Shown here one piece after another: positions 27,009 to 36,241 of a stretch of DNA of 64,000 nucleotides. The stretch comes from Levilactobacillus lindianensis (lineage in GTDB: Bacteria; Bacillota; Bacilli; Lactobacillales; Lactobacillaceae), in contig NZ_RHOD01000015.1 in the NCBI RefSeq assembly GCF_003946095.1, forward strand, positions 1 through 64,000. Direction: 5' to 3'. Position 1 is the first letter of the stretch. Each line of letters begins with the position of its first letter. Made by a program: the position numbers and the translations under genes. The notes beneath the pieces were generated by a model. The model had not been told where the DNA came from. It saw only the letters and a program-made list of their open reading frames with translations, and ran no database searches.

Positions 27009-27944
27009 ATGACGAGTTTGCGACGCAGGGAACGACAATTTAGTGGGTTCGGGATCATTGTCCTACTGGCCCTAATCTTAGTAGGGGCCACCCTGAGTGG
27101 CTGCTCAGCTGGCCCAACGGCCCAAAACAAGCGTCATAAGATTCAAGTCGTGGCGACGTTGGGTTTCTACGGTGAGGCCGCTAAGGCGATCTTGGGCAAC
27201 CAGGGTCAGGTAACGACGGTGATCAATAGTCCCAGTATTGACGCCGAGAGTTATGAGCCGGACGTGAAGACGGCTAAGGCGGTCGCTAAGGCCGATGTCG
27301 TCATTGAGAATGGCCTAGGTTACGATAGTTGGATGGACCGGGTTGTAGCGGCTAATAACGACGCTCAGACCAAGTCTCTGTCGATTGGTCACCTGATGGG
27401 AAAGAAAATGGGGGATAATCCCCACGTATGGACCGATCCAACGACGATGGTGAAGGTTACGCAACATTTGGTCACCCAGTTCAGTAAGTTGGATCCCCAG
27501 CACGCCACCGCTTATCGTCGACGTGGGCGAACTTACGAGGCCCAGCTAGGAGAATTGCCGAAATTAGCCGCTACCATTGCCAAGCGTAGCCGTAATCAGC
27601 GAGTGGCCGTCAGCGAACCCGTCTTCGATTTGGCCTTGAGTGCCATGGGCTATCGCGTTAGCGACGCGCATTTTGCCCAGGCGATCGAGGAAGATAGCGA
27701 CCCGACACCGGCCGATATCACCCAGCTTCAAGATCAGATCAAGCACCACCGTATTGCTTTTTTTGTCGAAAATACGCAAAACACCAGTAAGAATGTAACC
27801 GCAATGGTTCAGCTCGCCCGGAAATATCACATTCCGGTAGTCAAGGTGACTGAGACCATGCCAACACATCAGAGCTATAGAACCTGGATGCTCAAGCAGT
27901 ATCGCCAGGTACAACGTATACAGGAACAGGAGGGTCACGCATGA
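27009..27944 (+). CDS. Zinc/manganese ABC transporter substrate-binding lipoprotein
   Basis: 311 residues. Lipoprotein signal with lipobox LSGC (Cys32). The mature part is a cluster A-I metal-binding protein: VVATLGFYGE, then SIDAESYEPDVKTAKAVAKADVVIENGLGYDSWM, DNPHVWTDP (metal His), and the C-terminal HIPVVKVTETMP. In most ZnuA/AdcA proteins the second block reads DPHxYEP with a metal His; here it is DAESYEP, Glu instead of His. There is no His-rich loop. The Zur-like operator upstream argues for zinc. The stop overlaps the ATPase start (ATGA). Confidence 0.88.
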   Translation: MTSLRRRERQFSGFGIIVLLALILVGATLSGCSAGPTAQNKRHKIQVVATLGFYGEAAKAILGNQGQVTTVINSPSIDAESYEPDVKTAKAVAKADVVIENGLGYDSWMDRVVAANNDAQTKSLSIGHLMGKKMGDNPHVWTDPTTMVKVTQHLVTQFSKLDPQHATAYRRRGRTYEAQLGELPKLAATIAKRSRNQRVAVSEPVFDLALSAMGYRVSDAHFAQAIEEDSDPTPADITQLQDQIKHHRIAFFVENTQNTSKNVTAMVQLARKYHIPVVKVTETMPTHQSYRTWMLKQYRQVQRIQEQEGHA

Positions 27945-28639
27945 CTGCAGCACCTATTTTAAAATTAGAACATCTTGGCGTGACGTTCCCGAACAATCCC
28001 GTCTTCAGTGACCTAAATCTGACAATTCGTCAGGGTGAGGTCTGGAGCATCATCGGGAAGAACGGGGTGGGGAAGACCACCTTGATGCGGACGCTCCTAC
28101 ATCAGTTGCGGCCAACGCAAGGTAAGGTGACCTATCTGCCTAGTGTTAATGACGTGCGGATCGGCTACGTCCCTCAATTTCGGAATATCGATGCCGATTA
28201 CCCACTGACCATTCGGGATTTTGTCGGCCTTAACCTCACTGGCTGGAAATTACCGTGGTTGTCAGCCAAGGAACGGGCCAAGGTTCAACGAATCTTGGAA
28301 CAAACCGGTTTGACGCAACTAGCGAACCGCCCCATCGGTCAGGCATCCGGCGGGGAAAAGCAGAAGGCTTACCTGGCCCAAGCTTTAGTCGAGGCGCCCA
28401 ACCTCTTAATTTTGGACGAGTCGACGGCTAGTTTGGACCCCGTGACCAAGACGGAGTTGTTGGATCTCGTGACCGAGTTGAATCAACGGTTGAACCTGAC
28501 CGTGCTCTTTGTCACCCACGACATCCCCATGGCGCAGAAGTACACGCACCAGTATCTCATGATGACCCCCGGTAAGATTGAACAGGGGCCAATTGCACAG
28601 TTGACGGACGACAAGGTTTGGGAGGGCGAAAATGTTTAG
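27941..28639 (+). CDS. Zinc-type ABC transporter ATP-binding protein
   Basis: 232 residues: Walker A GKNGVGKTTL (about 37-46), signature QASGGEKQKAYLAQAL, Walker B NLLILDEST with catalytic Glu, and the switch His in LFVTHDIPMA. It couples ATP hydrolysis to metal uptake by the membrane partner encoded next. Four-base overlap with the lipoprotein gene and eight-base overlap with the permease gene show a single coupled operon. Confidence 0.92.
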   Translation: MTAAPILKLEHLGVTFPNNPVFSDLNLTIRQGEVWSIIGKNGVGKTTLMRTLLHQLRPTQGKVTYLPSVNDVRIGYVPQFRNIDADYPLTIRDFVGLNLTGWKLPWLSAKERAKVQRILEQTGLTQLANRPIGQASGGEKQKAYLAQALVEAPNLLILDESTASLDPVTKTELLDLVTELNQRLNLTVLFVTHDIPMAQKYTHQYLMMTPGKIEQGPIAQLTDDKVWEGENV

Positions 28640-29429
28640 TTATGAATTTATGCGCAACGCCTTCGCGGCCGGCACGATTATTGCCGTGATCTGTGGGATC
28701 ATGGGGGTCTTCGTGATTGCCCGAAACATGTCTTTTTTGACGCATACGTTATCTGAAATTGGGTTCTCCGGGGCGGCCTTCGGGGTCTTCGCCGGTTGGG
28801 CACCACTCAATGGGATGTTGCTCTTTACCGTTGTGAGCTCGGTCATTGTCGGTCAGCTCTCGGCGCGATCGGAACGGCGAGAAGCGGCTACGAGTGCTAT
28901 CTCAGCGCTCTTTATTGGGATGGGAATTCTCTTCTTATCTCTGGCGAATAAGAACGCCAGCTATGCCACCAGCATTCTCTTCGGGAGTGTCATCGGGATT
29001 AGTGCCAGTGATGTGCGCCAGATGCTTTGGCTGTCACTCGTGGTGCTGATTGTGGTCTTTGTCTTGTATCGGTTCCTGAAGTTCGATTCATTCGACCATA
29101 CCGGGGCGCGGGTCAAGGGGCTGTGGACCAATGCTCTATCGATCACATTCTTAGTCCTAGTGGCATTGAGCGTGAGTGTCGCGGCTCAAATCGTGGGGTC
29201 CCTGTTGATTTTTATTCTCTTAACCTTACCAGCGGCGACGGCGAAGTACTTCGCCCACACGGTAGGGGGGATGATGGTGTTAGCCATCGCGCTAGCCCTA
29301 ATCGGGGTATGGAGTGGATTGACACTGAGCTACATGACCAACTACCCGGTTTCCTTCTTCATTGCGGCCATCGAGGCCATCTTCTACTTTGTCGCGTTGG
29401 GCTGGCAACGGCTCCAGACGGCGGAGTGA
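28632..29429 (+). CDS. Zinc-type ABC transporter permease
   Basis: 265 residues with about eight hydrophobic segments, ABC-3 family. ITFLVLVALSVSVAAQIVGSLLIFILLTLPAATA near residues 172-205 corresponds to the conserved core helices and the ATPase-contact region. Third gene of the operon; a strong terminator follows. Confidence 0.92.
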   Translation: MFSYEFMRNAFAAGTIIAVICGIMGVFVIARNMSFLTHTLSEIGFSGAAFGVFAGWAPLNGMLLFTVVSSVIVGQLSARSERREAATSAISALFIGMGILFLSLANKNASYATSILFGSVIGISASDVRQMLWLSLVVLIVVFVLYRFLKFDSFDHTGARVKGLWTNALSITFLVLVALSVSVAAQIVGSLLIFILLTLPAATAKYFAHTVGGMMVLAIALALIGVWSGLTLSYMTNYPVSFFIAAIEAIFYFVALGWQRLQTAE

Positions 29430-29464
29430 GGATACGGTTTAACGAAGTGAACATGAAAAGATCG

Positions 29465-29495
29465 GTGGCTCACCCTTGTGGTGGGTCACTTTTTT
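29465..29495 (+). terminator. Terminator of the zinc transporter operon
   Basis: GTGGCTCACC pairs with GGTGGGTCAC (two G-T pairs) and six T follow. Confidence 0.85.
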
Positions 29496-29617
29496 AGTTA
29501 ATCGTTAATCACCTGTATTGAATCGTGAAAGGCAAAAAGTGACGTGAAAACATCCCAAAAGCCTTGCATTCTTTAAAATTTGGACCTTTTTCCTAATTCT
29601 CACCGAAATGTAACGAA

Positions 29618-29641
29618 AAACCCGAACATTTATGCTAAAAT
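29618..29641 (+). promoter_or_regulatory. PurBox-like operator and -10 element of purR
   Basis: AAACCCGAACATT (29618-29630) differs at one position from the lactococcal PurBox AWWWCCGAACWWT. It is followed at once by an extended -10 box TGCTAAAAT (29633-29641). PurR may thus control its own gene. A related ACCGAAATGT lies 18 bases upstream. Confidence 0.6.
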
Positions 29642-29683
29642 TGGCGGTACAATTAATACTAAATAATAGTTGAGGTGAAGAGG

Positions 29684-30523
29684 TTGAAAGTCAGAAGAAG
29701 TGACCGTTTGGTCGATATGACCCGGTATTTATTAGAACGTCCGCATCAATTGGTGTCCTTGACCTTTTTTGCAGAGCGATTTGGGTCGGCCAAGTCTTCT
29801 ATCAGTGAAGATCTGACGATCTTGAAACGCGCCTTTCAGATGCGGGGAACTGGGCTGCTGGAGACCGTTCCTGGCGCTGCTGGTGGTGCACGGTTTATTC
29901 CGTACATTTTAAAAGAAGAAGCCGAACAATTCGTATCCGAAATGATTACGGAACTGTCCGAAGCCGATCGTTACCTGCCAGGTGGCTACGTCTACATGTC
30001 CGACATCCTCGGTCGGCCGGCTGCTTTGCGGCAAATTGGCCGCATCTTGGCGACGCAGTACCTGAATCAGTCGGTTGATGTCGTGGTTACGGTGGCAACC
30101 AAGGGAATTCCTTTGGCCCAGAGTGTTGCGAGCTATCTGAATGTACCCTTTGTCATTGTGCGGCATGATTCTCAAATCACTGAAGGCTCCACGGTTAGCG
30201 TGAACTACGTCTCCGGTTCGACGAAACGTATCGAACGGATGGCCTTGTCCAAGCGTAGCGTGAAGCCCGGTTCCAAGGTCCTGTTAGTCGATGACTACAT
30301 GAAGGGCGGCGGCACCGTGGGTGGTTTGCGTTCATTAGTCGATGAGTTTGATTCACAACTCGCCGGAGTAGCTGTCTTTGCGGAAGGCGACTTCGAGGGA
30401 CAACGGACGGTGACGAAGTACACGTCACTCTTAAAGATTCACACGAAGGACGAACAGATCCGGGTGACACCAGGAAACTATTTGACTCAAATTTTTGGTG
30501 CCGAAAATAATCAATTAAACTAG
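29684..30523 (+). CDS. purR: Purine operon regulator PurR
   Basis: 279 residues. An N-terminal winged-helix domain ([18 protein letters not shown].. [13 protein letters not shown]) is fused to a phosphoribosyltransferase-like domain with the PRPP motif [13 protein letters not shown] (about 205). In Gram-positives PurR senses PRPP. The start is the TTG at MKVRRSDRL, which matches the B. subtilis protein; a GTG three codons earlier overlaps the ribosome site GAGGTGAAGAGG. It stands 12 bases before glmU. Confidence 0.95.
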   Translation: MKVRRSDRLVDMTRYLLERPHQLVSLTFFAERFGSAKSSISEDLTILKRAFQMRGTGLLETVPGAAGGARFIPYILKEEAEQFVSEMITELSEADRYLPGGYVYMSDILGRPAALRQIGRILATQYLNQSVDVVVTVATKGIPLAQSVASYLNVPFVIVRHDSQITEGSTVSVNYVSGSTKRIERMALSKRSVKPGSKVLLVDDYMKGGGTVGGLRSLVDEFDSQLAGVAVFAEGDFEGQRTVTKYTSLLKIHTKDEQIRVTPGNYLTQIFGAENNQLN

Positions 30524-30534
30524 GAGATATCGGA

Positions 30535-31914
30535 ATGAACACGAGAAATACGATTATCCTCGCGGCTGGTAAGGGCACGCGGATGAAGTCAAAGTTATAC
30601 AAGGTCTTACATCAGGTTTGCGGCAAAGCCATGGTGGACCACGTTCTCACACAGGTAGAGAAGACCCAGATGGATCAAATCGTGACGGTCGTGGGCTATG
30701 GCGCCGATGACGTCAAGGCCACGTTAGGTGACCGGACGGCATACGCGCTCCAGGCCAAACAAATGGGAACGGGTCATGCCGTCTTACAGGCCGAACCACT
30801 CTTAAAGGATGAAGCTGGCACCACACTCATCGTGAGCGGCGACACGCCATTATTTACTGCCCAAACGTTCGAAGACCTCTTTGCCTACCATGAAGCCAAG
30901 CACGCGGCCGCAACAGTCTTAACTTCCGTTGCCCCGGACCCAACCGGTTATGGTCGGATTGTGCGGAACAACATTGGTATCGTGGAAAAGATCGTGGAAC
31001 AAAAGGATGCCAGTTCTGAGGAACAGGAAATCCATGAAATTAACACGGGTGTTTACGTGTTCGACAACCAGAAATTATTTGCGGCCTTACACCAAACGTC
31101 CAACGATAACGCTCAGGGGGAATACTACCTGACCGACGTCATCGAAATCTTGAAGCAACAGGGTGACATTGTGGCGGCTTACCAAATGGCTGACTTCGAT
31201 GAATCCATGGGGGTTAACGACCGGGTTGCCTTGGCCAACGCCACGAAGATCATGCGTAACCGGATTAACCGGCAACACATGCGTGATGGGGTTACATTGA
31301 TCGACCCCGACACGACGTACATTGATGCCGGTGTCAAGATTGGTTCCGACACCATCATCGAGGGCGGCGTGGTCTTGAAGGGGTCCACCGTCATTGGTGA
31401 GGATTGCTACATTGGGGCCCACTCCGAAATCCGGAATTCCACGTTAGCCGATCACGTCACCGTAACCTCTTCTCTGTTGGAAGACTCCACGATGGCCAGC
31501 GGCAGTGACATTGGTCCCAACAGTCATTTACGCCCAGAATCACACATCGGGCCTAAGGTTCACCTAGGGAACTTTGTCGAGGTTAAGAAGGCTACGATCG
31601 GTGAAGGAACCAAGGTTGGGCACCTGACTTACGTCGGGAATGCCAAGCTGGGTAAGCACATCAATATTGGCTGTGGGGTCATCTTCGTGAACTACGACGG
31701 CCAACACAAGCACGAGACGGTTGTCGGGGATGATGCCTTCATCGGGTCAAATGCCAACTTGATCGCGCCATTGAATGTGGCCGATCACAGTTTCGTGGCC
31801 GCCGGATCAACGATTACGGACGACCTCAAGCAATACGATATGGCCATCGCACGTCAACGTCAGACTAACAAGCCTAATTATTACCAGAAACTCCCGTATC
31901 GCGGTGAAGATTAG
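30535..31914 (+). CDS. glmU: Bifunctional UDP-GlcNAc pyrophosphorylase / GlcN-1-P acetyltransferase
   Basis: 459 residues. The N-terminal uridylyltransferase domain begins [20 protein letters not shown] and contains QLGTGHAV-type MGTGHAV and SGDTPL. The C-terminal half is a left-handed beta helix with repeated hexapeptides ([44 protein letters not shown]). It makes UDP-GlcNAc, the direct substrate of MurA encoded at 49.6 kb. Order purR-glmU-prs matches other Firmicutes. Confidence 0.97.
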   Translation: MNTRNTIILAAGKGTRMKSKLYKVLHQVCGKAMVDHVLTQVEKTQMDQIVTVVGYGADDVKATLGDRTAYALQAKQMGTGHAVLQAEPLLKDEAGTTLIVSGDTPLFTAQTFEDLFAYHEAKHAAATVLTSVAPDPTGYGRIVRNNIGIVEKIVEQKDASSEEQEIHEINTGVYVFDNQKLFAALHQTSNDNAQGEYYLTDVIEILKQQGDIVAAYQMADFDESMGVNDRVALANATKIMRNRINRQHMRDGVTLIDPDTTYIDAGVKIGSDTIIEGGVVLKGSTVIGEDCYIGAHSEIRNSTLADHVTVTSSLLEDSTMASGSDIGPNSHLRPESHIGPKVHLGNFVEVKKATIGEGTKVGHLTYVGNAKLGKHINIGCGVIFVNYDGQHKHETVVGDDAFIGSNANLIAPLNVADHSFVAAGSTITDDLKQYDMAIARQRQTNKPNYYQKLPYRGED

Positions 31915-31997
31915 AGCGAGGGTCTTGTGTTTCACGACGCGATAGCATAAAATTATTATAGTAAATTCTGGCAGGTTAGTTGCTATTGGAGGAAATT

Positions 31998-32978
31998 ATG
32001 GCTACGCAATATTTTGACCCTAAACTAAAGATTTTTGCGTTGAACTCTAACAAGCCGTTAGCGGAAAAGATCGCTAGCGAGGTTGGTGTTGAATTAGGGA
32101 AAACTTCGGTGGATCGGTTTAGTGACGGTGAAATTCGGATTAATATCGAGCAAAGTGTCCGTGGTTGTCACGTCTACGTGATTCAATCCACGTCGGCACC
32201 AGTCAACGATAATTTGATGGAATTATTGATTATGATTGATGCTTTACGACGCGCCAGTGCGGCCACTATCAACGTGGTCATTCCGTATTACGGGTACGCA
32301 CGACAGGACAGAAAGGCTCGGTCTCGCGAACCAATTACGGCCAAATTAGTGGCCAATATGCTACAAACGGCTGGTGTCACACGTGTTCTGGCACTCGACT
32401 TGCATGCAGCTCAGATTCAAGGATTCTTCGACGTTCCAGTGGACCACTTGATGGGTGCGCCACTGTTAGCCGATTACTTCCTAACGAATGGGTTAGACAA
32501 GGACGCCGTCGTAGTCTCACCAGACCATGGTGGGGTAACGCGTGCCCGGGCATTGGCCGAATTCTTGAAGGCCCCCATTGCTATTATCGACAAGCGGCGG
32601 CCTAGAGCCAATGTTGCCGAGATTATGAACATTATCGGGGACGTCAAGGGTAAGCGATGCATCATGATTGATGATATGATTGATACCGCCGGAACCATCA
32701 CGTTGGGCTCTCGTGCCTTGATGGAAGCCGGTGCTACCGAAGTCTACGCAAGCTGTACCCACCCAGTTCTCTCGGGTCCAGCCATTGAGCGAATCGAAAA
32801 GTCCCCAATTAAGAAATTAGTGGTGACGGACTCCATTCAATTAACGGCAGACAAGCAAATTGACAAGATTCAACAAATATCCGTCGGTCCCCTGATTGGT
32901 CAAGCTATCAAGCGGATTAACGAAAACCGGCCAGTTAGCCCATTGTTCAAGAACCGTTTCCGGTCCGCCGAACAATAA
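31998..32978 (+). CDS. prs: Ribose-phosphate pyrophosphokinase
   Basis: 326 residues. Conserved segments: [32 protein letters not shown] (ATP/flexible loop), [12 protein letters not shown], and the PRPP-binding [12 protein letters not shown] (about 220-231). It makes PRPP for nucleotide synthesis, the effector sensed by PurR two genes upstream. TTGGAGGAAATT precedes the chosen ATG; an in-frame start six codons earlier lacks a site. Confidence 0.97.
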   Translation: MATQYFDPKLKIFALNSNKPLAEKIASEVGVELGKTSVDRFSDGEIRINIEQSVRGCHVYVIQSTSAPVNDNLMELLIMIDALRRASAATINVVIPYYGYARQDRKARSREPITAKLVANMLQTAGVTRVLALDLHAAQIQGFFDVPVDHLMGAPLLADYFLTNGLDKDAVVVSPDHGGVTRARALAEFLKAPIAIIDKRRPRANVAEIMNIIGDVKGKRCIMIDDMIDTAGTITLGSRALMEAGATEVYASCTHPVLSGPAIERIEKSPIKKLVVTDSIQLTADKQIDKIQQISVGPLIGQAIKRINENRPVSPLFKNRFRSAEQ

Positions 32979-32987
32979 ACAAACTGA

Positions 32988-33027
32988 AAAAACTTGAGTC
33001 GTGGTGCACACGGCTCAAGTTTTTTTG
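32988..33027 (+). terminator. Terminator after prs
   Basis: AACTTGAG pairs with CTCAAGTT, with an inner CGTG/CACG stem, followed by seven T. Confidence 0.9.
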
Positions 33028-33072
33028 CTAAAATAGGTTAAACTAACTACACGTGGCGGGGATCTTTTGTTT

Positions 33073-33255
33073 TGCCTGCGGTGGACAGAGCCGATACCCT
33101 ATGGGGAACGGTCGAAGCCAAAGAGCGGTCTTCAATCTCGTCCTCAAGCCTCACCAAGAGCGTGAGTCTCGAGGGCGCCCCGTGCTGTAAGGCCGGAGAG
33201 TCACCGACCTAACAGCACCGACACAGGGTATCGGCCCTGTCCACCTCCGGCTAAG
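33073..33255 (+). repeat. Structured intergenic element, copy A
   Basis: A 183-bp imperfect palindrome. Outer stem: 33080-33100 pairs with 33225-33245 (21 positions, one mismatch). Inside are hairpin P2a (GAAGCC...GGTCTTC, about 33113-33133), hairpin P2b (CTCAAGCCTCAC...GTGAGTCTCGAG, about 33143-33173), and hairpin P3 (GTGCTGTAAGG...CCTAACAGCAC, 33182-33217). It is about 80% alike in its core to copy C2 on the other strand. No reading frame is supported. It fills the gap between the prs terminator and the next gene. Confidence 0.75.
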
Positions 33256-33350
33256 ATCGACGGACCGGTTGAAGGAGTTTAAACTTGATTTCTGGCTGCC
33301 GGAGGTTAGGAAAGCACGTGTAAATTTGAAATTTGAAGGGAGCAACTGCC

Positions 33351-33710
33351 ATGACAAGTTGGCAGCGATGGACCACGGGGACGTTAGCCGTGGGACTGAT
33401 TGTTGCGTTAGCAATGCGCATTTTGGCACAACCGTTAATGGTTATTGGCAATTTACTTTTCATGGTGGGACTGGCACTGCTGGTCTTGGGGATGATTGGG
33501 ATCTTGGCCAAGGGCCATTTGTTTACCGGGTGGCGTCGGCGACGACGTAAAGGGGACCCGGTAACCAAAGAGGAACGCGAGAAAAAAATTGACGTCCGCC
33601 ACGTGGCGACGGTGAAGAATTCACCGATCGTGGTGAATGGTTTTGCCCGTTATGGGTTGGTTTCTGGTGGGGTCTACGTCGTTATCGGGATTATTTTAAC
33701 ACTGCTATAA
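33351..33710 (+). CDS. DUF3899 membrane protein
   Basis: 119 residues: two hydrophobic segments near the N-terminus (about 10-28 and 33-53), a basic loop GWRRRRRKGD, a polar linker, and a third segment at the C-terminus. The pattern matches the DUF3899 family. The ATG is set by AAGGGAG eight bases upstream. Co-directional with the methyltransferase gene 25 bases downstream. Function unknown. Confidence 0.7.
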   Translation: MTSWQRWTTGTLAVGLIVALAMRILAQPLMVIGNLLFMVGLALLVLGMIGILAKGHLFTGWRRRRRKGDPVTKEEREKKIDVRHVATVKNSPIVVNGFARYGLVSGGVYVVIGIILTLL

Positions 33711-33735
33711 AATTCACTTAGGGGAGCGAATTAAA

Positions 33736-34473
33736 ATGAAAAAAGTGACGTCTGGTATTGATGCGCCCGTAGTTCCAATCGTTTATTCGGTTGCGGCGCT
33801 TTTTTTCTTCAGTAGTTTTTTCTGGGAACGAAGTGCGACGGGGCGATTTTGGGATATCGTGGTTGGCCTGATTTTCGTGATCGGAACTGGAATTTTCCTA
33901 CACACCTCATTACGGGGAAAGAAAATTATCTGGGAACGGTTATTGACTCAGACGCCGATTGACCCGAACGCACAAATCTTAGATTTGGGTTGTGGTCATG
34001 GCGCTGTGTTGGGCCGCGTAGCCCAGGAGTTGTCGGGAACCGGTCATGCCGTGGGCGTCGATCTCTGGCGGTCGCGGGACCAATCACAGAATTCCCAACA
34101 GGCAGCCATGGCGAATATGGCAGCTTTGGGGGTTGCCGATCGCGTCACCTTGGTTACGGCGGATATGGTAGATTTGCCGTATGATCATAACCGTTTTGAT
34201 GTCGTGACCACCAGCTTTGCGGTGCATAACATCAAGCCTCAAGCCAAGCGTGATCAGGCGTTAGAAGAAGCCGTCCGGGTCTTAAAACCGGGTGGCGAAC
34301 TGCTGATCGTGGATACGGAGCATCACCGAAGAGGCTACCAAAACTTTTTAGAGACTGCTGGTTGTCGAGTCTTGGTGTCCAAGTCGGCTGGGTTTGACGG
34401 TTGGTGGACCGGACCTTGGCAAGGGAGTTACGTGATTCGAGCGGTTAAGGGGAAAAACGCGACGATCAAATAA
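33736..34473 (+). CDS. Membrane-associated class I SAM-dependent methyltransferase
   Basis: 245 residues. Two N-terminal hydrophobic segments (about 13-30 and 38-56) precede a methyltransferase domain with motif I ILDLGCGHGAVLG (about 80-92), VTADMVDLP and a motif near FDVVTTSFAVHNI, then RVLKPGGELLIVDTEH. The two-segment anchor plus UbiE-like domain is common in lactobacilli. Substrate unknown. GGGGAGCG precedes the ATG. Confidence 0.85.
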   Translation: MKKVTSGIDAPVVPIVYSVAALFFFSSFFWERSATGRFWDIVVGLIFVIGTGIFLHTSLRGKKIIWERLLTQTPIDPNAQILDLGCGHGAVLGRVAQELSGTGHAVGVDLWRSRDQSQNSQQAAMANMAALGVADRVTLVTADMVDLPYDHNRFDVVTTSFAVHNIKPQAKRDQALEEAVRVLKPGGELLIVDTEHHRRGYQNFLETAGCRVLVSKSAGFDGWWTGPWQGSYVIRAVKGKNATIK

Positions 34474-34492
34474 ATTGTGACCTTAATAAAAC

Positions 34493-34531
34493 AGACGACT
34501 CGCTACCAGAGAAACCGGTAGTGAGTCGTCT
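34493..34531. terminator. Bidirectional terminator
   Basis: A perfect 15-bp stem AGACGACTCGCTACC/GGTAGTGAGTCGTCT (one G-T pair) with a nine-base loop, T-rich on both strands, between convergent genes. Confidence 0.85.
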
Positions 34532-34594
34532 ATTTGTTTAAGTTAAGTGTCTTAAATTTGAGCCTACGGAGGACAGAAATTCAAAACGTTGCGT

Positions 34595-35404
34595 CTAGTC
34601 TAAGACGTACTTATGAATGGCGGCGGCGACACCGTCTTCAACATTACTGAGTGTCATGACTTGAGCCGCTTCTTTAACTTCGTCAATAGCATTGCCCATG
34701 GCAACTCCGAGACCGGCGTATTCGATCATGGTCAGATCGTTTCCTTGGTCGCCGATGGCCATGACTTCGTCGGCACTAAAGCCTAATTTAGTGGCGAGTT
34801 CCCCTAAAGTGTTCCCTTTGCTGGCTTGTTTGTTCATGATTTCAACAAAGAATGGCGTACTTTGAACGACATAGAACCGGTCTCTAAACTCTTGGGGAAT
34901 CTCGGCATTGACGCGGTCGATAATGTCCTTGTGATCGACAAACATGGCCTTAGAGATCGTCAGGTCACGGCTGATTTCGCCAACAGCACGGTAACGAATG
35001 AGCATCTTCACGAGCATACTTTCGGCAATCGTGTAGGCTGAGATGTTCTTGTTGGGCGTGTAGATGTAGTCAGGCGTTTCGATTTGAAAGTGTACCTGGA
35101 GCTTCCGGGCGAGGGCTTCCAAGTCGATGAAGTCGTTGTAACTGAGGGAATGGTTGGTCATCATTTTTCCAGAAACGGTCTGGGAGACCGACCCGTTGTA
35201 AGTGATGGCGTATTGGTCGTCACCACTCAGTTCCAAGGCATCGAGGTAAGGTTGTACCCCGGTCAGTGGTCGACCGGTACATAGAACGACCTTGATGCCC
35301 TTGGCCGTAGCGGCTTGAACCGCGGCGATGGTGGCCGGGGCCAATTCATTCTTTTCGTTGAGTAAGGTGCCGTCAATATCAATTGCAATCATTTTAATTG
35401 TCAT
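34595..35404 (-). CDS. Cof-type HAD-IIB phosphatase (first of tandem pair)
   Basis: 269 residues. HAD motif [13 protein letters not shown] at the N-terminus, motif [13 protein letters not shown], and motif [24 protein letters not shown]. Cof-type sugar-phosphate or flavin-phosphate phosphatases share this layout. Start at MTIKMIAID, which matches the neighbour; a TTG four codons earlier is too close to AAGGAG. It is the downstream twin of the next gene and has the same length. Confidence 0.88.
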   Translation of the reverse strand: MTIKMIAIDIDGTLLNEKNELAPATIAAVQAATAKGIKVVLCTGRPLTGVQPYLDALELSGDDQYAITYNGSVSQTVSGKMMTNHSLSYNDFIDLEALARKLQVHFQIETPDYIYTPNKNISAYTIAESMLVKMLIRYRAVGEISRDLTISKAMFVDHKDIIDRVNAEIPQEFRDRFYVVQSTPFFVEIMNKQASKGNTLGELATKLGFSADEVMAIGDQGNDLTMIEYAGLGVAMGNAIDEVKEAAQVMTLSNVEDGVAAAIHKYVLD

Positions 35405-35431
35405 GTTTTTCGTCAATTCTCCTTCATGTCG

Positions 35432-36241
35432 TTAGGGTAGGGCGTAGCGTTGGATTGCGGTGGCCACGCCATCGGCGGTGTTGGGGGTCGTCACCGTATC
35501 GGCGACGGCCTTCACAGCTTCATTGGCGTTTCCCATGGCCACTCCGAGGCCGGCATAGGTCAGCATCGGGAGATCGTTGTTTTGATCGCCGATCGCCATG
35601 ACTTCGGCGGCGGTGAGCCCCAGGGTCGTGGCGAGCTCGGCCAGCGTGTTGCCCTTGCTGACGTTTTTGCTGAGGACTTCAATAAAGTAAGGCATGGTGC
35701 GAACCACGTAGAACCGATCGTAAATTTCACGGGGTAATTGGTCTTCGACCTTATCGAGAACGGGGGCGTTGTCGATGAAGATTGCCGTGGGCATCAAAAG
35801 ATCGCGGGGCATGTCCGACGCCGCCCGGTAGCGGAGGGGGAGATGGACGAAGTGACTCTCGGTGACCGTGTGCGGGCTGATGTCTTGATCGGCGGTGTAG
35901 ATGTGGTCGGGGGTGAGGACTTGAAAGTGTACCTGAAACTTCCGGGCGAGGGCTTCCAAGTCAACGTAATCGTCATAGGTGAGTGAATGCTTCGTCAGTA
36001 CCTTCCCGGAGACGGTTTCCGCCAATGATCCGTTGTAGGTGATGACGTATTGGTCGTCGCCACTCAGGCCCAGAGCTTCTAAGTAAGGTGTGACGCCGGT
36101 GAGGGGACGACCGGTACAGAGAACCACCTTGATGCCACGATCACGGGCTGCTTGAATCGCCTGGATAGTACCGGAGGTCAGTTCATCATTTTCATTGAGA
36201 AGGGTGCCGTCGATATCTACGGCAATGAGTTTAATGGTCAT
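35432..36241 (-). CDS. Cof-type HAD-IIB phosphatase (second of tandem pair)
   Basis: 269 residues, collinear with the 34595-35404 protein from end to end (for example [24 protein letters not shown] in both). HAD motifs DIDGTLLNE and [22 protein letters not shown]. The two genes are tandem duplicates that have diverged most in the cap domain (middle third), which sets substrate choice in this family. The start overlaps the end of the HD-domain gene by 11 bases, so all three are one operon. Confidence 0.88.
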   Translation of the reverse strand: MTIKLIAVDIDGTLLNENDELTSGTIQAIQAARDRGIKVVLCTGRPLTGVTPYLEALGLSGDDQYVITYNGSLAETVSGKVLTKHSLTYDDYVDLEALARKFQVHFQVLTPDHIYTADQDISPHTVTESHFVHLPLRYRAASDMPRDLLMPTAIFIDNAPVLDKVEDQLPREIYDRFYVVRTMPYFIEVLSKNVSKGNTLAELATTLGLTAAEVMAIGDQNNDLPMLTYAGLGVAMGNANEAVKAVADTVTTPNTADGVATAIQRYALP

